From: Streptomyces plumbidurans
GTDB lineage: Bacteria > Actinomycetota > Actinomycetes > Streptomycetales > Streptomycetaceae
Assembly (NCBI RefSeq): GCF_019857225.1
Contig: NZ_JAFJSY010000092.1
Coordinates: 1 to 37,442 of the forward strand
Direction: 5' to 3'
Length of the DNA: 37,442 nt
The notes below the pieces were generated by a model. That model made no database searches, had not been told where the DNA came from, and was given only the letters and a program-made list of their open reading frames with translations. Of this stretch, positions 16,786-24,328 are shown piece after piece (positions within the stretch are counted from its first letter, which is position 1; each line of letters starts with the position of its first letter). Both the position numbers and the translations under genes were made by a program.

Positions 16786-17939
16786 CCTCGGCAGCAGTCG
16801 CCCCGGCCTCTGTCGCCACCGCGCCGCGGCGGACCACCAACCCGCTCGCCGTCACCCCGCTCGCCATCACCGCGGTCGGCGCGGTCAGCGCCGCGGGCAT
16901 CGGCCTGGAGGCCCTCGGCCGAGCCGTGGTCGAGGGCGCCGCGGGGTACACCGACCCGTCCGGCATCGGCGAGGAGAGCCTGCCGCCCCGCCCGGTGCGC
17001 ATCGTGCCCGACCTGCCCGTGGCCGAGCTGCTCGGCCGCAAGGGCACCCGGCACCTGGACCGCACGACCAAACTGGCTCTGGTGGCCTGCCGGTTGACCC
17101 TCGATGCCCATCCCGGACAGACCGGTGAGCGTTCGGGTGTGGTGCTGGGCACCAGTACCGGCAGCATTCGCAGCTCCAGCGAGTTCTCACTGGAGACGTT
17201 GCGCCAGGAGCGGCCCTATCTCGTCAACCCAAGTCTCTTCCCCAACACCGTGATGAACTGCGCGGCAGGTCAGATCGCCATCCGCCACAAGCTCCACGGA
17301 GTCAACGCCACCATCGCGGGTGGTCATCTCTCCGGCGTGCAGGCCCTCCGATACGCCCGCAATGCCCTGCGCCAGGGACACGCGGACCGCATTCTGGTCG
17401 GCGGCGTCGAGGAGTTCTGCGCGCAGAGCGCATGGGGCTGGCATCTGTCCGGGTCGCTCGGTACCGACGTGCCGGTCGGCGAGGGCGCCGCCATGCTGAT
17501 GGTCGAACAGGACGCAGATGCCTCGGCCGCCGGCCATCCGGTGCTCGCCCGGGTGCTCGCCTGCGAGACCGGATACGGCACACCGGGCCGCCTGGCCGAC
17601 GCACTGGCCTCGGTCGTCAGCACCGCCCTGGAGCGCTGCGACCGGCGGCCGGAACAGGTTGGCGCCGTGTCCTACGGGGCCACCGGGCTGACCGGCCTGC
17701 AGCGGATCGAGGAGCGCGGGGTACGAGCGGCACTCGGCGACCGCGTACCGGGCCGTCGCGTCGCGGTGAAGGAGCCGGTCGGCGAGTGCTTCAGCGCCAC
17801 TGGGATTCTGCAGATCGCCGGGCTGATCGGGGCATGGCGGCACACCGCCGCCCTGGCGGGCGAACTCGCCCTGGTCACCGCGGTGGCCCGGGACGGCAAC
17901 GTCGGCTGCGCGGTCCTGGAGGCCGGCCACCTCGGCTGA
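16782..17939 (+). CDS. Chain-length-factor-like ketosynthase partner (KS-beta)
   Basis: The 385-residue KS-fold protein follows the KS gene with an ATGA overlap. The active-site block reads TIAGGHLSGVQAL: the position aligned with KS Cys167 is a His (about 182) or Gly, with no Cys. The first catalytic His block is replaced by SYGATGLTG and the second by VGECFSATGILQ, so both His are lost. The protein is thus non-condensing and should form a heterodimer that shapes chain length, as CLFs of aromatic and reducing type II PKS systems do. The first 25 residues are an Ala/Thr-rich extension. Confidence 0.88.
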   Translation: MTSAAVAPASVATAPRRTTNPLAVTPLAITAVGAVSAAGIGLEALGRAVVEGAAGYTDPSGIGEESLPPRPVRIVPDLPVAELLGRKGTRHLDRTTKLALVACRLTLDAHPGQTGERSGVVLGTSTGSIRSSSEFSLETLRQERPYLVNPSLFPNTVMNCAAGQIAIRHKLHGVNATIAGGHLSGVQALRYARNALRQGHADRILVGGVEEFCAQSAWGWHLSGSLGTDVPVGEGAAMLMVEQDADASAAGHPVLARVLACETGYGTPGRLADALASVVSTALERCDRRPEQVGAVSYGATGLTGLQRIEERGVRAALGDRVPGRRVAVKEPVGECFSATGILQIAGLIGAWRHTAALAGELALVTAVARDGNVGCAVLEAGHLG

Positions 17940-17953
17940 CACCAACCTCTTCA

Positions 17954-17989
17954 CGGGTGCCGGGCCGCGCAGTTGCGTCCCGGCACCCG
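17954..17989 (+). terminator. Hairpin after the KS/CLF operon
   Basis: Eleven-base perfect arms (17954-17964 and 17979-17989; core GGGTGCCGGG/CCCGGCACCC) enclose a 14-base loop. The stem begins 15 bases after the CLF stop codon and precedes the sigma-factor gene, so it probably ends the operon. Confidence 0.65.
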
Positions 17990-18043
17990 CCCCACTCGCT
18001 GCGCAGGCGACCCCGCCGCCCGACTGCTGGAAGGAACGCTCTG

Positions 18044-18631
18044 GTGCTGCCTACAACCGACGCCCCCACCCTGTCCGACGCCGAGCTCGTCGCAGACTGT
18101 CTGTCGGGAAGTCAGCGGGCGTGGGCCGCACTTGTCGAGCGGCATTCGTCGCTGGTGTGGACGGTGGCCCGCTCACACCGCCTCAGCCCCGCCGACTGCG
18201 AGGAGGTGTACCAGCTGACGTGGCTGTGCGTGTACCGGAGCCTGGCCCGGCTGCACTCCCCGCACCGCATTCCCGCCTGGATCACGACGTGCGCCCGACG
18301 GGAGAGCATCAGACAGTACCGGCGCACCGGCCGCTGCATCCCGGTCGGCGACGGCTCGTTCTTCGACCGCCCCGCCACCGGCAACGGCCCCGAGAGCACG
18401 GTGCTCTTCGGCGAACGTCGATCCGAGGTGCTCGCCGCCCTGTCCCAACTCCCCTCCAGAGACAGGGCGTTGCTCACTCTGCTCAGCGCCGATCCCGCCC
18501 CCGGATACGACGAGGTGAGCCGCACTCTGGGCATTGCCCGCGGGTCCGTGGGACCACTGCGAGGCCGCGCCCTGCGCCGCCTCGCCGAACGGCTCGCAGC
18601 GCGGGGTGTGCTGACGGCCGCCGACGCATAA
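18044..18631 (+). CDS. ECF-type RNA polymerase sigma factor
   Basis: The 195-residue protein has sigma region 2 (about 15-85: ELVADCLSGSQRAWAALVERH, CEEVYQLTWLCVYRSLARL, IPAWITTCARRESIRQYRR) and sigma region 4 (about 125-190: LSQLPSRDRALLTLL, then a helix-turn-helix in YDEVSRTLGIARGSVGPLRGRALRRL). The GTG at 18044 has GGAAGGA upstream and gives a normal ECF length. No anti-sigma gene is adjacent. Lying between the KS/CLF operon and the convergent PPTase block, it is probably a pathway regulator working with the SARP and TetR proteins. Confidence 0.85.
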   Translation: MLPTTDAPTLSDAELVADCLSGSQRAWAALVERHSSLVWTVARSHRLSPADCEEVYQLTWLCVYRSLARLHSPHRIPAWITTCARRESIRQYRRTGRCIPVGDGSFFDRPATGNGPESTVLFGERRSEVLAALSQLPSRDRALLTLLSADPAPGYDEVSRTLGIARGSVGPLRGRALRRLAERLAARGVLTAADA

Positions 18632-18648
18632 CCGTCCTTTCGCCGACG

Positions 18649-18831
18649 TCAGTTCGGGGTGCGTCCCGCCCCGCCCGGCGCAGGCCAACTCGCCACCTCC
18701 GTCAGCAGCTTTCGCGGGACCTCCCCGACCGCCTCCCGCACCGCCGCCGTCAGCCATGCCTCGGACACGGACGAGCCGTCGCCGACACCGCCGTGGCGGG
18801 GACGGTCATCCGGTTCACTTCTACGCTGCAT
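18649..18831 (-). CDS. Small hypothetical protein, 60 aa
   Basis: The ATG at 18831 (a GTG directly precedes it) has GGAGGGG 5-6 bases upstream, one of the best ribosome-binding sites in the region. The second half has strongly GC-biased codons and a helical pattern (VSEAWLTAAVREAVGEVPRKLLTEVASWP). It follows the PPTase gene on the same strand after 30 bases, so it is likely to be the last gene of that block. I do not recognise a family. It could be a small partner protein or a chance reading frame. Confidence 0.45.
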   Translation of the reverse strand: MQRRSEPDDRPRHGGVGDGSSVSEAWLTAAVREAVGEVPRKLLTEVASWPAPGGAGRTPN

Positions 18832-18862
18832 CACACCCCTCCAGTCACGGCAGTCATGGCCA

Positions 18863-19570
18863 TTACGGCGACGTCGTCATCGTCACCGCCGATGGTGACA
18901 GCGAGCTGCTGCGCAGCGTTCCCGGCGCACCCCCGCGTACTGCCGCGGCGGCAACGAAACCCCCGGGCGCACCGAGGTCCAGCAGCGCCCACGCGTCGTC
19001 GTAGGAACCGGGCGGACCGCCCACCCCATGTGCGATGCCCGTGCCGATCCCCTTGAGATAGGCCTCCTTGCGCACCCACAACCGCAATAACGCACTCGGT
19101 CGTTCGGCCTGCCGGAGTCTGTGGAGCTCCTGCCGTTCGCCGGGGTGCAGCCACCCGCCGACCGTGCGTTCCAGGCCGGGACGGGCCGGTGCCGCCTCCA
19201 CGTCGACGCCTACGTGAGAGGTCGAGAAGGCGTAGAGGACTGCGGTTCCCGAGTGCGCCATGGAGAAGTGCAGTCCGCCACCGTCGCGCAGCCGGGGCCG
19301 GCCGTGACCGGCCCCGCAGAGCGGACACGGCGCACGCTCGAAGGTCACCTCGCTGGGCGCGGCGCCGAGATAGCGGCCGCAGAGCAGACGCAGTCCGGCG
19401 TGGGCCAGCACGAAACGGTGCCGACGCTCCGGACGGAGCAGCCGGCCGGCCCGCTCGGTCTCCGCCGGGTCGAGTACCGAGCGGGCGCGCCCCGAGGACG
19501 TGCCCGGCGGCACCGGCAGCCACCACACGTGCAGCTCGCCGGGGAGCGGGCGCCCGTGCGGCTGGGTCAC
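18863..19570 (-). CDS. Sfp-type 4'-phosphopantetheinyl transferase
   Basis: The 235-residue protein has the Sfp-class motifs: HFSMAHSGTAVLYAFS, the Mg-binding GVDVE (about 121-125) and WVRKEAYLKGIG (about 165-176). A Cys-pair segment PCPLCGAGHGRP resembles that of other Streptomyces Sfp-type enzymes. It converts apo- to holo-ACP using coenzyme A, presumably acting on the cluster's single ACP. The GTG start overlaps the ketoreductase stop (GTGA). Codon 161 is TTA (19088-19090), so translation, and through it carrier activation, should depend on the bldA tRNA. Confidence 0.9.
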   Translation of the reverse strand: MTQPHGRPLPGELHVWWLPVPPGTSSGRARSVLDPAETERAGRLLRPERRHRFVLAHAGLRLLCGRYLGAAPSEVTFERAPCPLCGAGHGRPRLRDGGGLHFSMAHSGTAVLYAFSTSHVGVDVEAAPARPGLERTVGGWLHPGERQELHRLRQAERPSALLRLWVRKEAYLKGIGTGIAHGVGGPPGSYDDAWALLDLGAPGGFVAAAAVRGGAPGTLRSSSLSPSAVTMTTSP

Positions 19571-20313
19571 AGGGCCACGCCTCCGTCCACCTGGAGGATC
19601 TGCCCGGTGATGTACCCCGCCTTGTCCGACAGCAGGAAGGACGTGAGGTCGGCGACCTCCTGCGCGGTGCCGAAGCGGCGCAGCGGTACCGAGGCGACCG
19701 CGTCCTTGCGTGCCTTGTCGCTGAGCGTGTCGGTCATGTCGGTGTCGATGAAGCCCGGGGCCACGGCGTTGACCCGGACGCCCTGTCGCGCCAGCTCCTT
19801 GGCGAGCGTTCGGGTCAGACTGTTCACCCCGCCCTTGGACGCGGCGTAGTTGGCCTGGGTGGCGTGCCCGTAGACCCCGGCCACGGACGAGATGTTGACG
19901 ATGACGCCCGCCCGCCGCTTCAGCATGCCGAAGCCGACCGTGCGGCAGAAGTTGAAGGTGCCGGTGAGGTTGGCGTCGATGACCGCGCCCCAGTCCTCCA
20001 CCGGCATCATCACCAGATGGCTGTCGCGGACGATGCCCGCGGAGTTCACCAGGCCGTACACCGGCCCGAGTTCATGCTCGGCGTTCTTGACGAACGTCTC
20101 CACCGCCTGATGGTCCGCGACGTCGCACGGCGCGTGGAAGCAGGCCGCTCCCTGCGCGCGGACGAGTTCGGCGGTCTCGTCGGCGGCGGCGGAACGGCTG
20201 CGGCCGCAGAAGGCGATGTCGTGGCCCTCCGCGGCGAGTTGGACGGCGATGGCGCGGCCGATGCCGCGTGATCCGCCCGAGACGATGACTACACGACGCT
20301 GGTGGTCCGGCAT
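19567..20313 (-). CDS. 3-oxoacyl-ACP reductase (FabG-like SDR)
   Basis: The 248-residue classical short-chain dehydrogenase has the cofactor motif SGGSRGIGRAIA, an NSAG block (GLVNSAGIVRDS), catalytic Ser in NISSVAGVYG, and the YAASKGGV Tyr/Lys pair; the C-terminus GYITGQILQVDGG is typical of FabG. It should reduce beta-ketoacyl-ACP to hydroxyacyl-ACP using NADPH, giving the cluster a reducing step. I chose the ATG at 20313, which has GGAGGGAA about 9 bases upstream, over the longer frame starting at 20424, whose extra N-terminus is Arg/Pro-rich and unlike the family. Confidence 0.92.
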   Translation of the reverse strand: MPDHQRRVVIVSGGSRGIGRAIAVQLAAEGHDIAFCGRSRSAAADETAELVRAQGAACFHAPCDVADHQAVETFVKNAEHELGPVYGLVNSAGIVRDSHLVMMPVEDWGAVIDANLTGTFNFCRTVGFGMLKRRAGVIVNISSVAGVYGHATQANYAASKGGVNSLTRTLAKELARQGVRVNAVAPGFIDTDMTDTLSDKARKDAVASVPLRRFGTAQEVADLTSFLLSDKAGYITGQILQVDGGVAL

Positions 20314-20528
20314 GACGTCGGTTCCCTCCACATACGGTCTCCGCACTCTCGGCACGGAGACGGGCCGCGCACGGCCCCTGACGGTTCGGTCACCGGGGGA
20401 CGGACCCTCTAGGTCGAGCCCCACCGGCCCCCGTACAGAGGCGGTGGAAGGTACGTCGGATACAGCGGCGCGGGCGAAGCTTCAGAACGGACGCGGGAAC
20501 CGTGGTTGCAACGGATGCAGGAACGGTG

Positions 20529-21119
20529 TCACTTCTCGGTGTCGTCCAGCGACCCCAGCGCGGCGAAGACGTCGGCGTCGATGACGGTGTAGGCGTCGTG
20601 CACCCACTGCTCGTCCGTGCCCGACGGGTTCTTCGCGTCGATCATCGTCAGGTTGTTCAGCAGCAGTCCGAGCGCCATGTAGATCTTCATCTGCACGGCG
20701 TCCACGCCGGCCCGCTCGGCCAGCTGTCGCCACTGGTCGCCGTAGGCCTCACGGACGGCCTCGCGCACCTCGTCGTTGGCGCATGCGGCGAAGGCCTGGA
20801 CCTGGATGAGCACGTCGGGATTGTTCTCGAGGTTCGAGCGGTACTGGTTGCCCATGGCGACGAGGGCATTGACCCCGGACAGCCCCTCGGCCGCGTCCAG
20901 CATGCGTGTCGTCGACTGGGCAAACGAAATGCGTACGCATTCGGTAAACAACTTCGTCTTGCTCCCGAACAGCCGGAAAACATATGGCTGCGTCACTCCG
21001 GCGGCCTTGGCGATCACATCCACGGGGGTGCCGAAAAGCCCGGTTCGGGCGAATTCCAGCATGGCGACATCCAGAACCTGTGCTCGTCGCTCTGCTGCGG
21101 ACATGCGGATTTTTTGCAT
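20529..21119 (-). CDS. TetR-family transcriptional regulator
   Basis: The 196-residue protein has an N-terminal TetR helix-turn-helix (RRAQVLDVAMLEFARTGLFGTPVDVIAKAAGVTQPYVFRLFGSKTKLF, about 11-58) followed by an all-helical ligand-binding part. Starts at 21119 (MQKIRM) and at the internal ATG six residues later are both possible, and neither has a strong ribosome-binding site. It is divergent from the long operon that starts at 21565 and upstream of the ketoreductase gene on its own strand (215-base gap). By position it should repress one or both, and perhaps the SARP gene, in response to a pathway metabolite. Confidence 0.9.
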   Translation of the reverse strand: MQKIRMSAAERRAQVLDVAMLEFARTGLFGTPVDVIAKAAGVTQPYVFRLFGSKTKLFTECVRISFAQSTTRMLDAAEGLSGVNALVAMGNQYRSNLENNPDVLIQVQAFAACANDEVREAVREAYGDQWRQLAERAGVDAVQMKIYMALGLLLNNLTMIDAKNPSGTDEQWVHDAYTVIDADVFAALGSLDDTEK

Positions 21120-21564
21120 AGCTCATTGTGTCACATGCCCCAGTCGGGGTCCCAGGGTCCCGAGGCGGGTTCGTGCTCTGCCCGCACCAGAGGTTCCCGG
21201 GCCCTTGGCGAGCTGCGCTTGATGGATGCTAGTACTAACTAACCCCATCTCACGATGTCTCTTCGAACGGCGTTCGGCGCCTGTTTATGCAGTCCAGAGG
21301 GCATGTAATGACCTCTCGGCATTAGTATGCAGCTACTTACTTAGGGGTTGCGAGGGGTGTCGGGCTCGGCTATGGTCGATCCCGCGGAGGCGAGTCGCCG
21401 CCACGGAGAGTCACGGTGTTCCCTGGAAGCGTGAGCGGGGGGTGTAAATGGCTGACAAGGATTTGTGAGCCGTCCCGAGCTATGCATTCGTAATCCGCGT
21501 GCCGCTCACGAGATGTGCAGGGCGCCGTCGAAACTTTTCGCGGCGACAGCGAAGGAGAAGGACG
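21120..21564. promoter_or_regulatory. Divergent control region between TetR gene and main operon
   Basis: These 445 bases contain no convincing gene and are clearly richer in A+T than the genes around them. Notable elements are TAGTACTA, a perfect 8-base palindrome at 21230-21237 inside GCTAGTACTAACTAACC; TAGTAT at 21323-21328; TACTTACTTAG at 21334-21344, which shares TACTTAC with the SARP operator region; and a six-codon reading frame (MADKDL) at 21448-21468 behind a G-rich site. The main operon's first gene has AAGGAGAAGG just before its ATG. Promoters for both directions must lie here, but I could not fix them. Confidence 0.55.
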
Positions 21565-22053
21565 ATGCAACCCACACCATCCTTGTTAAGCGTGCCGCCG
21601 GCCGACGTCGCGCACACGATCTGGAATTGCTGGACGGGTCTGTGGAACGGCACGGGCCGAACCGACCCGGCAGAATTCATCGCCGACGACGTGACCGTCC
21701 ACCTGCCGACGTTCGGAATGCCCCCCTCCTCCTCGCTGACGACACGCGACCACGTGACCGGCTGGATCGAGGGATTCCGCAGCTGCTACCGCCCAGGTGC
21801 GCGCTTCGCCGCCGAACTCGGCCCGTGGCTCGCCGGGGGCCAGTTCGTCGTGGCGCGATGGCGCTTCACCGGGACATGGCAGGGCGGCGTCCCCGCGACC
21901 GCCACCGTCGCGCCGGGCACCGACGTCTCGATCTGCGGCGTCGACATCCTGCGCCTTGAGAACGGCCATATCGCCGAGTACTGGCTCAGCGACGACCAGC
22001 TCGACCTGTACGGCCAGCTCGGGGCGGCGATCCCGGCGGGAGCCCGATCCTGA
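21565..22053 (+). CDS. SnoaL/NTF2-like protein 1
   Basis: The 162-residue protein shows a cone-shaped alpha+beta (NTF2/SnoaL) pattern: an N-terminal helix with IWNCWTGLWNG, FIADDVTVHLPTFG, DHVTGWIEGFRS, a strand-rich middle (QFVVARWRFTGTWQGG) and a closing SICGVDILRLENGHIAEYWLSDD. Family members include polyketide cyclases, hydroxylases and dehydratases or isomerases. It is paralogous to the protein at 27261 and more distantly to that at 30079. The ATG at 21565 has AAGGAG upstream. Codon 8 is TTA (21586-21588). It opens the long operon, and its stop overlaps the next start (TGATG). Confidence 0.78.
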   Translation: MQPTPSLLSVPPADVAHTIWNCWTGLWNGTGRTDPAEFIADDVTVHLPTFGMPPSSSLTTRDHVTGWIEGFRSCYRPGARFAAELGPWLAGGQFVVARWRFTGTWQGGVPATATVAPGTDVSICGVDILRLENGHIAEYWLSDDQLDLYGQLGAAIPAGARS

Positions 22054-23120
22054 TGGATCACGCCGCATTCGTGATCGGCAGCGCCGTCGTGCTGCCGCCC
22101 GCGGTGGAGTACGCCACCGAAGCCGTTCGGTCGGGACGGATCACCCAGGACGAGGGGGAGCGGCTCGGGGTGCGCAGCGTCCATGCCGGCGCCGAGCCGC
22201 CCCCCGCGCTCGCCGCGGCCGCAGCCCGTAGCGCCGTCGCCGAGGCGGGCGTAGAACCGGACTGCGTCCGCCATCTGATACACGCTCACACTTATTACCA
22301 GGGCCACGACTTCTGGTCCCCTGCGCACTTCATCGCGCACGAAGCCGGCTTCGAGGCCTGTGTGCCGATGTCCGTCGGGCAGATGTGCAACGGCGGAGCA
22401 GCAGCCCTGAGCATCTGCCTCGACCGAGTCCGCGCGGTGACCCCCGGCGCATCGGCTCCGGACAGGCCGGTCCTGGCCGTTGCGACCACCGCGGACTCCT
22501 TCGGCGGCAGCGGTTTCGACCGATGGGCCGGGGACTACGACACCGTCTACGGCGACGGCGGCACCTGCGTGATCCTCTCCCCGCGGGCCGACGCCACGAC
22601 CGGGCCCGCGCTGCGCGTGCTGGCGCTGGACTCGCGCGCCCGCCCGCAGTTCGAGGCCATGTACCGCGAGGGCGACGCCTTCGGCAGCACCCCGCACCAG
22701 CTGCGGGCGGCGGTCGACGTGAAGGCCACCAAGCGCGCCTTCTTCCAACGCTGCGGCGGGACCGACGAGTTCCGCGAGGCCGCCGTCAAGACGATCGGTG
22801 AACTGGTCGCCGGTGTCGTCGAGTCGGCCGGTGCCGAACTCTCTGACGTGGCAGCCACGATGCTTCCCCGGCTCAGCCCCAAGGTGCTCGACCTCATGTA
22901 CTCCGAGGCGATCGACCCCCGACTGAGGCCGACGCTGCACTGCGAGCGCGAGACGACCGGACACCTGGGCGCGGGCGACTTCCTCGCCAACCTCGACCAC
23001 CTGCGCCGCACGGATGCCATCGCCGACGGACAGTGCGCCCTCGTCATCGGTGGCGGCGGCGGGTTCACGTGGTCGGCCGCCCTCGTACAGAAGCTCGGCC
23101 CTGCGATCCCGCGGCCCTGA
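22053..23120 (+). CDS. KAS III-like acyltransferase/ketosynthase 1
   Basis: The 355-residue thiolase-fold protein has the KAS III-type nucleophile block VGQMCNGGAAAL (Cys112). The usual HQANxRI is replaced by PRLSPKVLDLMY, and the NTSAAS block by TGHLGAGDFLANL. That GHLGAGD signature is, from memory, shared by a group of KAS III-like proteins in Streptomyces clusters, some relatives of which (CerJ, DpsC) transfer acyl groups or select starters instead of doing FabH chemistry. It is co-translated with SnoaL-like protein 1. Its paralogue is encoded at 27732. Starter loading or acyl transfer are the likeliest roles. Confidence 0.82.
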   Translation: MDHAAFVIGSAVVLPPAVEYATEAVRSGRITQDEGERLGVRSVHAGAEPPPALAAAAARSAVAEAGVEPDCVRHLIHAHTYYQGHDFWSPAHFIAHEAGFEACVPMSVGQMCNGGAAALSICLDRVRAVTPGASAPDRPVLAVATTADSFGGSGFDRWAGDYDTVYGDGGTCVILSPRADATTGPALRVLALDSRARPQFEAMYREGDAFGSTPHQLRAAVDVKATKRAFFQRCGGTDEFREAAVKTIGELVAGVVESAGAELSDVAATMLPRLSPKVLDLMYSEAIDPRLRPTLHCERETTGHLGAGDFLANLDHLRRTDAIADGQCALVIGGGGGFTWSAALVQKLGPAIPRP

Positions 23121-23210
23121 CCTCCAGCACCCCTGTCCGTCAGCACCCCCGACCCACCACGCAGTCACACCTCGACCGGCAACGCACTGACTCCCTGAAA
23201 GGACCCACCC

Positions 23211-24326
23211 ATGTCTGTCCCCGGCGCCCCCGACTGGTCGATCCTGGACATCGATCCGCTGCAGCAGACCGTCACCGACGCCGACGCCTATGTGCGCACG
23301 CTCATGCAGTGGCACTTCGGGGCCGAGACGGGGACGCCGTTCTGGCTGAGGCGCAGGGCCGAGCTGGACTTCGACCCCCTCACCGACGTGAAGTCCGTTG
23401 AGGATCTTGCCCAGTTCCCCAATGTCGTCGACGAGTTCCGTGACATCGCCGCCGAGGACCTCGTCCCGCGCGGCCTCGGCGACTCCCCGAAGATCGCGGC
23501 CATCTTCGAGAGCGGCGGCACGACGGGCCGGCCGAAGCGATTCGTCATGTTCGAGGACTGGTTCACCCGCTACCTGGCCTGGGCGGGCCGCAAGGCCGCC
23601 TCGGGCCTGGGCGGTTCGGGTATCAACCTGCTCGCCACGACACCGTCCGGCCCGCACATGATCGGCGAGGTCACCGTCCGCCAGTCGCACGCGCTCGGCG
23701 GCAAGCGGTTCACCATCGACATCGACCCGCGATGGGTCAAGAAGCTCATCGAGCGCGGCCAGACCGACGAACTGCGCGCCTATGTCGACCACCTCGTCGA
23801 CCAGACCGCCGATGTCCTGGCCACCCAGGACATCGGGATGATCCAGACCATCCCGATCCTGCTGGCGAAGATCGCCGAACGTCCCGAACTCGTCGACCTC
23901 GTCCGCTCCAAGGTCAAGCGCATCGCCTGGGGTGGCGCACACATGGACCCGGACACCCGCGCCATCCTGCGCGAGGAGGTCTTCCCCGGCATCCCGATCG
24001 TCGGCGGCTACGGCAGCACGACGATCCTCAGCGTCGCGGTGGAACGCAAGGAGGAGCAGCCCTCGGGCCTTGCGACCTTCGACCCGTTCTCGCCCTACGT
24101 CTTCTTCCGGGTCGTCGACCCCGAGACCAGTCGGCCCGTCGCCCACGGCGAGCGCGGACAGATCGTGATGAACCACATCACCAAGTTCGCGTTCATCCCC
24201 AACAACCTGGAGCGCGACACCGCGATCCGGGTGCCGGCCGAGGCCGGTCACATCGGTGACGCGGTCGCCGACGTCGCACCGGTGAAGACCTTTGACGGCA
24301 CGAACATCACCGAAGGGGTCTACTGA
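23211..24326 (+). CDS. Adenylating enzyme, EhpF/LuxE-like
   Basis: The 371-residue protein has an AMP-binding loop FESGGTTGRPKRF (about 99-111) and later adenylation-type features (RIAWGGAHMDP, VGGYGSTT, GERGQIVMNH), but lacks the C-terminal lid seen in full-length acyl-CoA synthetases. This matches the LuxE/EhpF group, which activates a carboxylate as an acyl-adenylate or enzyme-bound acyl group for a partner reductase. The partner gene begins 2 bases after its stop. EhpF does this for a phenazine carboxylate; here no phenazine genes are present, so the substrate is probably the cluster's own acyl chain or a dedicated carboxylic acid. The start has GAAAGGA upstream. Confidence 0.8.
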   Translation: MSVPGAPDWSILDIDPLQQTVTDADAYVRTLMQWHFGAETGTPFWLRRRAELDFDPLTDVKSVEDLAQFPNVVDEFRDIAAEDLVPRGLGDSPKIAAIFESGGTTGRPKRFVMFEDWFTRYLAWAGRKAASGLGGSGINLLATTPSGPHMIGEVTVRQSHALGGKRFTIDIDPRWVKKLIERGQTDELRAYVDHLVDQTADVLATQDIGMIQTIPILLAKIAERPELVDLVRSKVKRIAWGGAHMDPDTRAILREEVFPGIPIVGGYGSTTILSVAVERKEEQPSGLATFDPFSPYVFFRVVDPETSRPVAHGERGQIVMNHITKFAFIPNNLERDTAIRVPAEAGHIGDAVADVAPVKTFDGTNITEGVY

Positions 24327-24328
24327 CG

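Noticed and set aside
13007..17939. Aryl polyene or classical aromatic type II PKS cluster
   Set aside because: KS, CLF and ACP are compatible, but the dehydratases, ammonia-lyase-like and acyltransferase sets of aryl polyene clusters and the aromatase/cyclases of aromatic clusters are missing.
21786..24251. 821-codon open frame on the minus strand
   Set aside because: Antisense to SnoaL-like 1, KAS III 1 and the adenylating enzyme, all of which have clear family motifs. No motif or ribosome-binding site is present in the antisense frame.
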